A stretch of 64,000 nucleotides of DNA from Paludibacteraceae bacterium (GCA_024400125.1 JAKSNG010000003.1:27711-91710); one strand, 5' to 3'. Shown: positions 29,999 through 39,764, numbered from the stretch's first letter. The notes: generated by a model not told the origin, from the sequence alone. Translations and numbers: made by a program.

Positions 29999-30703
29999 TT
30001 ATTGTGCATGGGCAGTTGCCTGCTCTTGTTCCCGTTGTGCTTGCACTTCCTGCTGATGCTGTTGTTGCCGTTCCAACTCTGCGCGACGCAATCTCTCTGC
30101 TTCTTCTTTTGGCAGTGGCTCTGTATTCATCAAATCTTGATAGATAAGCAGTGTCGCCCACGCATCTGTGGAAGCATAACGTGCTTGCTCTGGTGTAAGA
30201 TGCGAATTTTCCCAATTGGTCAGTTGTTGTGCCTTAGAAATCTTTTTGCCAAAACAAATAGCAAAAATTTTCTGTAAACCTAAATCTAATATGCCATACT
30301 GCCCAACAAGCGACTGTATATCTACACAATTGGCAGGCTTAAAATTACGACGACGTCGAAGCCCATTCAAATCATCTTTAAATGCTAATCCTACTTTGCG
30401 AATTGTTTCATCTGCAAAAATATCTGCTAACTCTTGAGGTAAGCCAACATGCGTCAAACGAAATAAAAAACATTTCTCTTCTGTCGCAATCTGTACTAAT
30501 GCGGTTGGATAATGTATTCCACGCGTGAAAGATGGGCGTGCTTCGGTATCTACGCCAAGCACTTTTTGTGTTCGCAAGTAGCCGATGGAATCAGCGATTT
30601 TTGATGGTTCATCCACAATAATCACTTCACCCTCGAATTGGGCGACTGGCATCCATTGGATGAGCTCTTTGGAAATCTTATGTAGATACTGATTCGGCTT
30701 CAT
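29999..30703 (-). CDS. ribonuclease D-like 3'-5' exonuclease
   Basis: A DEDD-type exonuclease (RNase D / WRN-like). Asp/Glu motifs: LGVDTEARPSF (motif I), GLAFKDDLNGL (motif II) and the closing YASTDAWATLLIYQDL (motif III, DxxA). The protein is 234 residues from the ATG at 30703; a Gln- and Glu-rich tail (EVQAQREQEQATAHAQ) ends it. The first ATG of the frame at 30736 lies upstream of the -7 box (30721-30713), so 30703 is the start and the leader is only a few bases. It stands alone, convergent to the GtrA gene. Confidence 0.85.
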   Translation of the reverse strand: MKPNQYLHKISKELIQWMPVAQFEGEVIIVDEPSKIADSIGYLRTQKVLGVDTEARPSFTRGIHYPTALVQIATEEKCFLFRLTHVGLPQELADIFADETIRKVGLAFKDDLNGLRRRRNFKPANCVDIQSLVGQYGILDLGLQKIFAICFGKKISKAQQLTNWENSHLTPEQARYASTDAWATLLIYQDLMNTEPLPKEEAERLRRAELERQQQHQQEVQAQREQEQATAHAQ

Positions 30704-30712
30704 AAAAATCGT

Positions 30713-30745
30713 GCAAAGATAGATTTTTTTTTGCATGCGCGCAAA
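30713..30745 (-). promoter_or_regulatory. promoter of the exonuclease gene
   Basis: Minus strand TTTG (30745-30742), 20 bases, TATCTTTGC (30721-30713). The start codon is only 10 bases after the -7 box, so the transcript may be almost leaderless. Confidence 0.8.
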
Positions 30746-30810
30746 GAAAAATTAGGAAAGTATTCTAAAAATTGAAAAAGTTCTAAATACGGATGTTTTT
30801 TGGCAAAATA

Positions 30811-30843
30811 TTTGCATATATGCAAATTTTTTTGTACTTTTGC
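30811..30843 (+). promoter_or_regulatory. promoter of the LytTR-upp-dprA-folB-parC series
   Basis: TTTG (30811-30814), 20 bases, TACTTTTGC (30835-30843). The -33 box is again the left end of TTTGCATATATGCAAA (30811-30826). Confidence 0.85.
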
Positions 30844-30869
30844 GCGCTGAATTTAATAAATAGTTCGAA

Positions 30870-31448
30870 ATGAAGAGTACTCCAACCTTTTTTAAGTCCA
30901 AACAGAACGTGATTCTTTTGGTTTTGGTGACGGCTTTATTGACCGAATTATTTGTCATCTATATCCTTCCATTTGAGTCTAAAAAACTGCAGGTCATTAC
31001 GTTCCTGCTACTATTAGTTCCATATATTATCGCTATGTTGTGGATTATCTTTAGGAATGATTCCTCCACTGACACAGATGAGCGTAAAGAGACGGAAATA
31101 GTACAAATGTTCCATTTCTACGATGAAAAAGGTGACTTAAAACTCAGTATCCGTTCGGATATGGTGTATTTGGTAGAGGCTGCGGATAATTATGTTACCA
31201 TCTTTTATCTCGTTAATGATAAATTGGAGAAAATGATGATTCGCAACTCTCTCCGTAATATGGAATGGCGATTTGCTGATTACGGATTAATTCGATGCCA
31301 CCGTTCGTATATGGTGAATATTAAGCGTATCCAAATGGTTCGTTGCCAAGACGGCGAGGTCATGCTTGATTTTGGGGATGCACGTATTCCAAATATCCCT
31401 GTATCCAAGGGGTATGCAGAGAAAGTTATGGGTGTAATTACGAAATAA
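30870..31448 (+). CDS. membrane-anchored LytTR transcription regulator
   Basis: A 192-residue protein. Residues 15-33 and 41-62 are two transmembrane helices, and residues about 90-190 form a LytTR DNA-binding domain (VYLVEAADNYVTIFYL, then RNSLRNMEWRFADYGLIRCHRSYMVNI, the recognition segment). There is no receiver domain and no partner kinase beside it, so a signal would reach the DNA-binding domain through the membrane part. The protein sits 15 bases before upp, which does not help to define targets. Confidence 0.88.
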   Translation: MKSTPTFFKSKQNVILLVLVTALLTELFVIYILPFESKKLQVITFLLLLVPYIIAMLWIIFRNDSSTDTDERKETEIVQMFHFYDEKGDLKLSIRSDMVYLVEAADNYVTIFYLVNDKLEKMMIRNSLRNMEWRFADYGLIRCHRSYMVNIKRIQMVRCQDGEVMLDFGDARIPNIPVSKGYAEKVMGVITK

Positions 31449-31463
31449 TTTTGAACGAAGTAT

Positions 31464-32114
31464 ATGATTGTTAGAAATTTGTCATTAGAGAACTCGTTGC
31501 TCAATCAGTATCTTAAAGAGATACGCAGTATTGGTATTCAGAAAGATAGTATGCGTTTTCGCCGAAATATTGAACGAATCGGTGAATTGATGGCATACGA
31601 AGTTAGCAAAGAACTTCACTATGCTCCTGAACAGGTTCAAACACCTTTGGACATGGCGACTGTGAACACTATTCAAGATAATGTGGTATTAGCCACAGTC
31701 TTGCGCGCAGGATTGCCTTTTCATCAGGGATTCCTAAATATGTTTGACCATGCAGAGAATGCGTTCTTGAGTGCCTATCGCAAAATTAATGACCAAGGAG
31801 AACTTGAAATTGTGTCAGAATATTTGGCGGCTCCTAATCTCGAAGGTAAAACGCTTATTGTCGTTGACCCAATGTTAGCAACAGGAATGTCTATGGATGC
31901 TGCTTATCAATCACTTCTCACTCATGGTTGTCCTGCTCATGTACATCTGTGTTGTGTGATAGGAACAAATCAGGCAGTTGAATATTTGCAAAGCGTGGCA
32001 TCTGATGATGTGACACTTTGGTGTGCTGCTATTGACCCTGTTCTCAATGAACATAAATATATCGTTCCTGGTTTGGGCGATGCCGGAGACTTGTGTTTTG
32101 GCGATAAATTATAA
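31464..32114 (+). CDS. upp: uracil phosphoribosyltransferase
   Basis: Makes UMP from uracil and PRPP in pyrimidine salvage. The 216-residue protein has the PRPP-binding loop VVDPMLATGMSMDAAYQSL and ATVLRAGLPFHQGFL, a C-terminal AAIDPVLNEHKYIVPGLGDAGDL with the uracil-binding GDAGD motif. The start ATG is clear. Operon member between the LytTR gene and dprA. Confidence 0.95.
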   Translation: MIVRNLSLENSLLNQYLKEIRSIGIQKDSMRFRRNIERIGELMAYEVSKELHYAPEQVQTPLDMATVNTIQDNVVLATVLRAGLPFHQGFLNMFDHAENAFLSAYRKINDQGELEIVSEYLAAPNLEGKTLIVVDPMLATGMSMDAAYQSLLTHGCPAHVHLCCVIGTNQAVEYLQSVASDDVTLWCAAIDPVLNEHKYIVPGLGDAGDLCFGDKL

Positions 32115-32119
32115 TTGTA

Positions 32120-33187
32120 GTGGAAAACGAAGAGTTGACATATCTTATGGCTTTATGCGCTTTGCATATGAATAGTGTGCGGCGTATACATCTCTTATTA
32201 GACCATTATGGAAGCGCTCGAGAAGCGTGGAAGCATGAGGGGGAGGGAGCTAACGCGGCTCTTCAAAAAGCCTATAAGGAGTTGGACTTTATTCATCAAC
32301 ATCAAATAGCAATCTTTGACTATACACATAGCGATTATCCTGACCGATTGAGACAGTGCCCGGATGCTCCTCTTATCCTGTATGGAAAAGGGAATATACA
32401 TCCTAATCAAGGTAAGTTTATCTCTATCGTAGGCACTCGTGCCGCATCTGAAAGGGGCAAGGAATTTACGCGGCAACTTGTGTTGGATTTGGCACAAAAA
32501 ATGTCCAATGTTACCATCGTCAGTGGCTTGGCTTTTGGGGTGGATGTTGCAGCACATCGCGCAGCATTGGAAGCAGGTATTTCAACGATTATTGTTCCTG
32601 CACATGGTTTAGATCGTATCTATCCGCCACTTCATCGACAAGTAGCTGTGGATGCGTTGGAGAATGGGGGAATACTGACAGAATATATGTCGGGAACAGA
32701 GCCCGAGCGCTTTAATTTCGTAGCACGCAATCGTATCATTGCGGGAATGGCAGATGCTATTGTGGTGGTTGAATCTAGGGCTAAAGGTGGATCGCTAATA
32801 ACTGCACAGATGGCGTGTGACTATGACCGCAGTTTATTTGCCGTTCCTGGACGTCCTAACGATTTAAATTCGCGTGGCTGTAACGAACTAATCCGTAACC
32901 AAAAAGCTGCTTTGATTGAGTCAGCAGACGATCTTGTTTTGCAAATGCAATGGGAGGAAGAATCGGTTCCTGTCCAAACTAAAATGGCGGATTTATTGGT
33001 TGATCTTAATGAAGACGAAAAACGACTATTACAAATACTTCGTACCGCCGAAGATGGTGTACACATCAATAGTTTGGTGATGGAGGCTGGATTAGACTAT
33101 GCCTCAACAGCATCTTCTTTAATGATGATGGAGATGAACGGACTCGTCAAGTCTCTGCCAGGAGGAATGTATCGAAGCGTGGGCTAA
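32120..33187 (+). CDS. dprA: DNA-processing protein DprA
   Basis: Loads RecA onto single-stranded DNA taken up during transformation. The 355-residue protein has the Rossmann-like DprA core: SIVGTRAASERGKEF, IVSGLAFGVDVAAHRAAL, GGILTEYMSGTEPERFNFVARNRIIAG and the GRPND...CNELI segment, with a C-terminal winged-helix (about 300-352). The start is a GTG at 32120, 5 bases after the upp stop; the next ATG in frame (32147) would remove nine residues of a helix. yifB/comM, another transformation-linked gene, lies at the far end of the window. Confidence 0.95.
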   Translation: MENEELTYLMALCALHMNSVRRIHLLLDHYGSAREAWKHEGEGANAALQKAYKELDFIHQHQIAIFDYTHSDYPDRLRQCPDAPLILYGKGNIHPNQGKFISIVGTRAASERGKEFTRQLVLDLAQKMSNVTIVSGLAFGVDVAAHRAALEAGISTIIVPAHGLDRIYPPLHRQVAVDALENGGILTEYMSGTEPERFNFVARNRIIAGMADAIVVVESRAKGGSLITAQMACDYDRSLFAVPGRPNDLNSRGCNELIRNQKAALIESADDLVLQMQWEEESVPVQTKMADLLVDLNEDEKRLLQILRTAEDGVHINSLVMEAGLDYASTASSLMMMEMNGLVKSLPGGMYRSVG

Positions 33188-33222
33188 AATATCACAATTA
33201 GAAACTATAAAAAAATAATAAT

Positions 33223-33393
33223 ATGGAAGATTTAGCAAAAAAGAATGTAGGTATTATCTTAGTTTTGTTAGGTGTGTTATGCTTGTTGATTTATTTCTTG
33301 GCTGTACCATCTAATGCTTTGTTGGTGGTTGCTTTGGTGTTAGAAGTAGTTGGTATAGGTGCCTATATCTACCTTAATAAGCATATTGAGTAA
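33223..33393 (+). CDS. small two-helix membrane protein
   Basis: A 56-residue ORF starting MEDLAKKNVGII and ending YLNKHIE. Two hydrophobic segments, VGIILVLLGVLCLLIYFL and ALLVVALVLEVVGIGAYIYL, imply an integral membrane hairpin. The stop TAA is directly followed by the GTG start of folB, so translation is probably coupled. No domain is recognised. Its position between dprA and folB, in a uniform operon with a clean start, makes it a real gene. Confidence 0.7.
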   Translation: MEDLAKKNVGIILVLLGVLCLLIYFLAVPSNALLVVALVLEVVGIGAYIYLNKHIE

Positions 33394-33741
33394 GTGACGA
33401 TAAGTCTTACTCATATCATACTTCGTGCTAACCATGGAGTTTTCCCTAATGAGCGGGAACGAGGAAACAACTTTCGGGTGAGTGTACAAGTTTCTCTCCC
33501 CGATGTGCCTGCCATCACAACCGACCAACTCCCTGATACAATCAATTATCAGGTTATATATGACACAGTTGTGCACGAAATGGCTATCCCATCCAACCTC
33601 TTGGAACATGTGGCAGGCCGCATAGCAAATGCAATTTTGCGTGTGATACCATGTGCCCAGCACGTTGTGGTAACTATAGAAAAACAAAACCCACCTCTCG
33701 GCGGAATCGTCGAATGGGCTGGAGTAACAATTGAGATTTGA
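33394..33741 (+). CDS. folB: dihydroneopterin aldolase
   Basis: Cleaves dihydroneopterin to hydroxymethyl-dihydropterin in folate synthesis. A 115-residue protein with the tunnel-fold signature: ANHGVFPNERERGNNFRVSV, INYQVIYDTV and LLEHVAGRIANAIL, and a closing KQNPPLGGIVEWAGV. Start is a GTG immediately after the stop of the small membrane protein gene. folE of the same pathway is at 19,706 in another operon. Confidence 0.93.
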   Translation: MTISLTHIILRANHGVFPNERERGNNFRVSVQVSLPDVPAITTDQLPDTINYQVIYDTVVHEMAIPSNLLEHVAGRIANAILRVIPCAQHVVVTIEKQNPPLGGIVEWAGVTIEI

Positions 33742-33761
33742 GCAGTTAGAGAATAAAAGTA

Positions 33762-36416
33762 ATGGCGGAGTTTAACGATTCAATTAAATATCACTTGACT
33801 GGCATGTACCAAGACTGGTTCTTGGACTATGCCTCGTATGTTATCTTGGAACGTGCTGTCCCAGCTATAGAGGACGGCCTTAAACCAGTACAACGCCGTA
33901 TCCTTCATGCAATGAAGGGCGTGGATGATGGCAAGTACAATAAAGTGGCCAATATAGTTGGACAAACGATGCAGTATCACCCACATGGTGATGCTTCTAT
34001 TGGCGATGCTCTCGTGCAATTGGGGCAGAAAGATCTTCTTATTGATTGTCAAGGAAACTGGGGTAACATACTCACAGGTGATGGGGCAGCTGCTCCTCGT
34101 TACATTGAAGCACGACTAAGTAAGTTCGCCCTCGAAGCCGTCTTCAATCCCAAAACAACCCATTGGATGGCTTCATACGATGGACGAAAAAAAGAGCCTA
34201 TTCATCTGCCTATCAAGTTCCCTCTCTTATTAGCACAAGGCGTGGAAGGTATTGCTGTCGGATTGAACTCTAAGATTTTACCACATAACTTCAACGAGTT
34301 ATGTGAAGCTTCTCTCGCCTACTTGCGAGGTGAAGAATTCCAACTATTCCCAGACTTCCCAACTGGTGGTGAGATTGATGTCAGCAAATATAATGATGGT
34401 GAACGCGGTGGAATAGTCAAGATACGATCTAAAATTACCAAAACAGATGACAATAAGACTCTAATCATCTCACAAGTTCCTTTCGGTACCACTACATCAA
34501 AAATCATTGAGACCATCCTCAAAGCACAAGAGAAAGGAAAGATAAAAATCCGTAAAGTGGACGATTTTACCGCGGAAGAGGCCAAAATCGTTGTGCAACT
34601 GGCACCAGGTGCATCTTCGGATAAAACCATTGATGCACTATATGCCTTCACCGATTGCGAAGTGAGCATTTCACCTAACTGCTGTGTCATTGAAAACAAG
34701 AAACCTATCTTCACCAATGTGAGCAACCTGCTTAAAATGTCTTGTGACAATACCAAGGCTTTGCTCAAATGGGAACTCGAAATACAAAAAGCAGAATTGG
34801 AAGAACAATACTTCTTCACATCTTTAGAACGGATTTTTATTGAAAACCGTATCTATAAGGAAGAAGGGTATGAGACCGCTCCTGACAAGGAAAAACTGAT
34901 TGCTTTCGTGGATAAAGCATTGGAGCCTTGGAAAGCTCAACTAATCCGTGAAGTACGTACAGAAGATATTGAGAAACTGTTTGATATCCGTATGATTCGT
35001 ATTACTAAATTCGACTCCAAAAAAGCAGACGAATTGATGAAAGACTTGGATAAGAAAATCAAAGAAACCGTCAAACACCTCAATCACCTCAATGACTATA
35101 CCATTGCTTGGTTTGAAATGCTCAAGCAGAAATATGGAGCTAAGTATCCTCGCAAAACAGAGGTGCGCAACTTTGGTAATATCAATGTCAAAACGATTGT
35201 TGAGCAAAACGAAAAATTGTACATCAATCGCGAAGAAGGCTTTATCGGAACAGGTCTCAAAAAGGATGAGTTTTTATGCAACTGCTCCGATTTGGATGAT
35301 ATTATCGTCTTCCATAAAGATGGTAAATATAAGATTATCAAGGTGTCGGATAAGTCCTTCATCGGCACGGATATTCTTCACGTAGATATTTTCAAGAAGA
35401 ACGACACACGCACTATCTACAATGTGGTCTATCGAGATGGAAAGAAGGGTGTGTATTATATGAAACGTTTCAATGTCACAGGTATCACTCGTGACAAGGA
35501 ATATGATTTAACCACAGGCAAAGCAGGAAGTAAAATTATGTACTTTACCGCTAATCCGAATGGAGAAGCTGAGGTGATTAAAGTCGCTCTCAAACCCGCA
35601 TTGCATCTAAAGAAATTAGAAGTACTCAAAGACCTTTCTGAATTGGCGGTCAAGAGTCGCAGCGCACGAGGAAACTTGCTGACCAAATATGAAATCAAGG
35701 CAATTACATTAAAGACCAAAGGTCGCTCAACATTAGGCGGCAGAAAAGTGTGGTTTGACCCAGATATCCTACGCATCAATTATGACGCACAAGGTATGTA
35801 TTTGGGCGAATTCTTAGACGATGACCGTGTACTCGTCATTATGCAGAATGGTGACTATTTCCTCAATACATTTGAAGAAACAGCGCACTTTGAACAAGGT
35901 TGGATACGTGTAGAGAAATATAACCCAGACAAGATATGGTCTATTGCACAGTGGAATGCCGAGTTGGGCTACTTCTATGCGAAGCGATTCCAATTCGATG
36001 CAACCGCCAAGGTGCAGAATTTCTTAGGAGATGACAAAGACTCCAAACTTACTGTCATTAGTGATCGTGAGGAGGCTACTTTCCGCGTGACTTATGCAGA
36101 CGAAAATCGTGAGCCACTTGACCTCATTATGGCAGAATTCATCGAAGCTAAATCTCCAAAAGCCAAAGGTAAACGTATCTCTACTTTGGACATAGCCTCC
36201 ATTGTGGATATTACCCCAGAACCGGAAATAATTGAGACACCTCAAGAGGAGGATGCAAATGAAGAAGATGTTATAGATGAAAAACCTTCCGAGCAGGACA
36301 CTGAGATTATTAGTAATGAGCCTGTCACAACGGTTGTTAACGATGTGCCATTAGTCATTACAAACGAAGTGCCGGAGGATAGTCAACCAGTGGACAATCA
36401 ACTCAGTCTCTTTTAA
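33762..36416 (+). CDS. parC: DNA topoisomerase IV subunit A
   Basis: The breakage-reunion subunit of topoisomerase IV. 884 residues: winged-helix domain with QTMQYHPHGDASIGDALVQ, catalytic Tyr114 in AAPRYIEARLS, a long tower and coiled-coil region, then the C-terminal beta-pinwheel (GRSTLGGRKVW is a recognisable strand) and an unusually acidic tail from about residue 820 to the end (EEDANEEDVIDEKPSEQDTE). The ParC wording DASIGDAL and the GNWGNILTGDGAA segment separate it from GyrA. Position equivalent to GyrA Ser83 is Ala78. No parE partner gene is visible beside it. Convergent with topB, 8 bases apart. Confidence 0.92.
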   Translation: MAEFNDSIKYHLTGMYQDWFLDYASYVILERAVPAIEDGLKPVQRRILHAMKGVDDGKYNKVANIVGQTMQYHPHGDASIGDALVQLGQKDLLIDCQGNWGNILTGDGAAAPRYIEARLSKFALEAVFNPKTTHWMASYDGRKKEPIHLPIKFPLLLAQGVEGIAVGLNSKILPHNFNELCEASLAYLRGEEFQLFPDFPTGGEIDVSKYNDGERGGIVKIRSKITKTDDNKTLIISQVPFGTTTSKIIETILKAQEKGKIKIRKVDDFTAEEAKIVVQLAPGASSDKTIDALYAFTDCEVSISPNCCVIENKKPIFTNVSNLLKMSCDNTKALLKWELEIQKAELEEQYFFTSLERIFIENRIYKEEGYETAPDKEKLIAFVDKALEPWKAQLIREVRTEDIEKLFDIRMIRITKFDSKKADELMKDLDKKIKETVKHLNHLNDYTIAWFEMLKQKYGAKYPRKTEVRNFGNINVKTIVEQNEKLYINREEGFIGTGLKKDEFLCNCSDLDDIIVFHKDGKYKIIKVSDKSFIGTDILHVDIFKKNDTRTIYNVVYRDGKKGVYYMKRFNVTGITRDKEYDLTTGKAGSKIMYFTANPNGEAEVIKVALKPALHLKKLEVLKDLSELAVKSRSARGNLLTKYEIKAITLKTKGRSTLGGRKVWFDPDILRINYDAQGMYLGEFLDDDRVLVIMQNGDYFLNTFEETAHFEQGWIRVEKYNPDKIWSIAQWNAELGYFYAKRFQFDATAKVQNFLGDDKDSKLTVISDREEATFRVTYADENREPLDLIMAEFIEAKSPKAKGKRISTLDIASIVDITPEPEIIETPQEEDANEEDVIDEKPSEQDTEIISNEPVTTVVNDVPLVITNEVPEDSQPVDNQLSLF

Positions 36417-36424
36417 CACCTAAT

Positions 36425-38347
36425 TTAGAAATTTTCAGCGTAAGTACAACCTTCACGCCAACGGGAACAACCATAACGTGTGTTGCCACGAATGACTACG
36501 CCCTTATGACAAACGGGACAAACCATACCCGCTTTGTTCGTCTTAACATCCCGAACCACATCACTGGTCATAGCCTTTAACTCTTCTAAGAATTGTTTGG
36601 CTTCAAACTCGCCACGCTCTATTTCTCGTAATTTCTTCTCCCATAGACCTGTCAGTTCTGCCGATTTGAGCAATGGAGAAATAATGGTGTGTATCAAGTT
36701 GATTCCTATTTCTGTTGCGCGAATAGACTTGCCCTGTTTCACCATATACTTGCGTTGGTAGAGTTTTTCAATAATGGCTGCACGAGTTGACGGACGACCA
36801 ATACCATTAGCTTTCATAGCATCACGTAATTCTTCATTATCTACGGTCTTTCCTGCCGTCTCCATCGCGCGTAACAATGTCGCTTCTGTATAGTACTTGG
36901 GTGGAGTAGTTGTCTTTTCCTGCAACTGTGGTTCGTGTGGTCCAGATTCCCCTTGCACGAATGATGGCAATGACTTCGTATCTTCCTCTGTTTCAGAGAA
37001 GTCGTCCTTGTCATTGTTGTTATTGCTGCCCGCATTCTCAAACACTACACGCCATCCAGGTTTAAGAACTTCCCGCCCGGTCACCTTGAAATCAACATCA
37101 CTTACTTTGGCTAAAACCGTCGTGTTGCTTACTTCGCATTCTGGGTAAAAGACCGCAATGAACCGAAGTGCAATCAAATTAAACACCTTGCGTTCTTGTT
37201 CTGTCAAGTTCTCTGGACGCTGACCTGTAGGAATGATGGCATGGTGGTCGGTCACTTTTTTGTTGTCAAAAACCTTCTTCGATTTGGGTAATTTAGTGTT
37301 TAATAATGGTATTACTTGTGGGTAATAATCTTGTATGCCTTTTAATGTAGCAGGTACTTTTGGATAGATGTCATCACTCAAATATGTTGTATCTACACGC
37401 GGATAAGTGGTGATACGTTTTTCATATAACGATTGGATATATTTGAGGGTATCGTCTGCCGAATAAGAGAAGCGCTTATTACATTCTACTTGCAGACTTG
37501 TTAAGTCAAATAGTTTTGGAGCATTCTCAATGCCATTCTTTTTCTCAACAGATGTAATGACTAATGGCTCGTTTTGAATTTGTGCCACCAATTCTTTACC
37601 TTGCTCTTCAGTTGTGATAGCATATTCATCTTCCTCCGCTGGTAGTTGCGCAGAGAATAATGTATCTCGATAAACCGTCTTCAGTTCCCAATATTTTTTT
37701 GGAACAAAGTGTTCAATCTCCTCTTGTCTTTTTACGATCAATGCTAATGTCGGTGTTTGCACACGACCAATCGATAACATTTGTCGCTCTTTGCCAATTC
37801 CTCGCGCGTACCTTAATGTATACGCGCGCGTAGCATTCATACCTAATAGCCAATCTCCTATTGCGCGCATCAGCCCTGCTTCATATAGGTGTTGATACTC
37901 TGTTTGATCCTTGAGTTGCTTAAATCCTTCTGCAATCGCCTCTTCTGTTAACGAACTGACCCATAAGCGTTTAACAGGACATTTGCACCCTGCTTTTTGA
38001 TATACCCATCGTTGAATTAACTCTCCCTCTTGCCCCGCATCACCGCAGTTAACCACCATCTCTGCTTGAGCTATTAACGATTTGATGGTGTTGAATTGTT
38101 TAATAATACCCTTGTCGTCCGTCACTTTAATTCCAAAGCGCTCTGGTATCATTGGTAATGATGACATGTTCCAACCTTTCCATTGCTCATTGTATTCATG
38201 TGGATCTAACAACGCACATAAATGACCAAATGTCCATGTCACTTGGTATCCGTTTCCCTCAAAATAGCCATCATGCCGAGTATTTGCTCCCAGCACTTTA
38301 GCTATATACTGACCTACAGTCGGTTTCTCTGCTACACAAACAATCAT
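36425..38347 (-). CDS. topB: DNA topoisomerase III
   Basis: Type IA topoisomerase that decatenates DNA through single-strand passage. From the ATG at 38347 the protein has 640 residues. Toprim domain: VAEKPTVGQYIAKVLG and NCGDAGQEGELIQRWVY; catalytic Tyr in ITTYPRVDTTYLSDD; a C-terminal zinc-ribbon-like CPVC...GCSRWREGC. The first ATG of the frame (38386) lies in the -33 region of its promoter and is excluded. The -7 box ends at 38355, so the leader is essentially absent. Divergent from the MATE gene. Confidence 0.93.
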   Translation of the reverse strand: MIVCVAEKPTVGQYIAKVLGANTRHDGYFEGNGYQVTWTFGHLCALLDPHEYNEQWKGWNMSSLPMIPERFGIKVTDDKGIIKQFNTIKSLIAQAEMVVNCGDAGQEGELIQRWVYQKAGCKCPVKRLWVSSLTEEAIAEGFKQLKDQTEYQHLYEAGLMRAIGDWLLGMNATRAYTLRYARGIGKERQMLSIGRVQTPTLALIVKRQEEIEHFVPKKYWELKTVYRDTLFSAQLPAEEDEYAITTEEQGKELVAQIQNEPLVITSVEKKNGIENAPKLFDLTSLQVECNKRFSYSADDTLKYIQSLYEKRITTYPRVDTTYLSDDIYPKVPATLKGIQDYYPQVIPLLNTKLPKSKKVFDNKKVTDHHAIIPTGQRPENLTEQERKVFNLIALRFIAVFYPECEVSNTTVLAKVSDVDFKVTGREVLKPGWRVVFENAGSNNNNDKDDFSETEEDTKSLPSFVQGESGPHEPQLQEKTTTPPKYYTEATLLRAMETAGKTVDNEELRDAMKANGIGRPSTRAAIIEKLYQRKYMVKQGKSIRATEIGINLIHTIISPLLKSAELTGLWEKKLREIERGEFEAKQFLEELKAMTSDVVRDVKTNKAGMVCPVCHKGVVIRGNTRYGCSRWREGCTYAENF

Positions 38348-38354
38348 AACGGGT

Positions 38355-38387
38355 GCAAAATTACGTTTTTTTTTGCATATATGCAAA
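38355..38387 (-). promoter_or_regulatory. promoter of topB
   Basis: Minus strand TTTG (38387-38384), 20 bases, TAATTTTGC (38363-38355). It uses the right end of TTTGCATATATGCAAA (38372-38387). The start codon begins 8 bases after the -7 box. Confidence 0.85.
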
Positions 38388-38404
38388 TTTTTATGTACCT
38401 TTGC
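38372..38404 (+). promoter_or_regulatory. promoter of the MATE exporter gene
   Basis: TTTG (38372-38375), 20 bases, TACCTTTGC (38396-38404). The left end of the same palindrome as the topB promoter. ATG at 38415, only 11 bases after the -7 box. Confidence 0.85.
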
Positions 38405-38414
38405 GCGATTTTTT

Positions 38415-39764
38415 ATGCGATTTAAGGATTACTTACCATATTACAAGCGCAATCTCAAAGTGGCTTTCCCCGTGATGTTAACGCAATTGGGGGCGTGTCT
38501 TGCTGGACTTTTTGACTCCATCATGGTGGGACATTATGCTACAGCAGACCTTGCTGCGGTCTCTTTCTCGAATGCGATTTTCTTCACTATCATGGTCTTT
38601 TCCATGGGTGCGTTGATGGGGGTGACTCCTTTGGTCGGTTTTGAGGTTGGGGCTCAAAGTGATAAGAAAAACATTCAGCATCTGTATCATAGTGGATTAC
38701 TTTTCACATGTTTGCTCGTTGTCGCAATGGCGCTCTTGCTGGGGGCTTGTTTGCCTTTTCTTCATCTTTTTGGACAAGAACCCGTCGTGATTGAAGCTGC
38801 TCGACCGTATTACGCTTGCATCGTATTGTCGATCATTCCGTTTCTTTTTTATTGCCTATTCAAGCAATTCTTGGAGGGATTGGGTAACACCGTTGTAGCA
38901 ATGGTCATTTCCATTGCTATGAACTTACTGAATATCGTCCTCAACTGGATTTTTATCTTTGGTCACTGCGGTTTTGAACCCATGGGAGCTAAAGGAGCTG
39001 GTATAGCAACCCTCATTTCTCGCTTGCTTATGCCTATCTGTTTTGCCATTGTGTTGCTGCGGCATCATGAGTGGAAACAATACTTACAACCCATGCACGA
39101 GCACTGGAAACAGCGCTGGAATGGAATCAAAAAACTATGGGTGACTGGTTACCCGATTGGCTGTCAAACAATGTTGGAGACGGTGACATTCACCTTGTCG
39201 TTTATTTTCATCGGATGGCTCAACAAGGAGTCTTTAGCCGCCCATCAGATTGCTAATCAGATTGCTGATGTTACTTTTATGTTGGCTATGGGCATTGGAG
39301 CTGCCACCACTATTCGCGTCTCACACCAATTAGGCAAAGGAGACCTTGTCGCTGTGCGTATGGCTTCCAATGCGTCCATACATCTGGTTCTTTTGATGAA
39401 TACCATTGGAGCACTACTTATGATTTCGCTCCGAACGTATATCCCACGCCTTTTTACCGAAGACCCATTGGTCATTGACATTGCACAAAACTTGATTCTC
39501 TTTGCTGGTCTCTTCCAGTATGCTGATGGTTTGCAAACCGTTGGCGCAGCTATGCTGCGAGGGCTAACCGACGTCAAACGTCCTATGGTTTATGCGTTCA
39601 TCGCGTATATTCTTGTGGCATTGCCTATTGGCTTACTTTGTACTTTCACCTTCCATTGGGGAGCGAAAGGTATGTGGTTGGGCTTTATCTTTGGCTTGAG
39701 TTTAGCCGCTATCTTTTTCCATACACGTTTTCGTCAACTCTTACAACACTTGCAGAAATCATGA
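38415..39764 (+). CDS. MATE-family multidrug exporter
   Basis: A 449-residue twelve-helix membrane protein that probably exports cationic compounds using a Na+ or H+ gradient. The MATE pattern is visible in PVMLTQLGACLAGLFDSIMVG at the N-terminus, in the loop GAKGAGIATLISR, and in the repeat at the middle (GYPIGCQTMLETVTFTLSF...). It has no sign of a signal peptide. The start ATG at 38415 follows directly after the promoter, and the stop overlaps the next gene (ATGA). Confidence 0.88.
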   Translation: MRFKDYLPYYKRNLKVAFPVMLTQLGACLAGLFDSIMVGHYATADLAAVSFSNAIFFTIMVFSMGALMGVTPLVGFEVGAQSDKKNIQHLYHSGLLFTCLLVVAMALLLGACLPFLHLFGQEPVVIEAARPYYACIVLSIIPFLFYCLFKQFLEGLGNTVVAMVISIAMNLLNIVLNWIFIFGHCGFEPMGAKGAGIATLISRLLMPICFAIVLLRHHEWKQYLQPMHEHWKQRWNGIKKLWVTGYPIGCQTMLETVTFTLSFIFIGWLNKESLAAHQIANQIADVTFMLAMGIGAATTIRVSHQLGKGDLVAVRMASNASIHLVLLMNTIGALLMISLRTYIPRLFTEDPLVIDIAQNLILFAGLFQYADGLQTVGAAMLRGLTDVKRPMVYAFIAYILVALPIGLLCTFTFHWGAKGMWLGFIFGLSLAAIFFHTRFRQLLQHLQKS

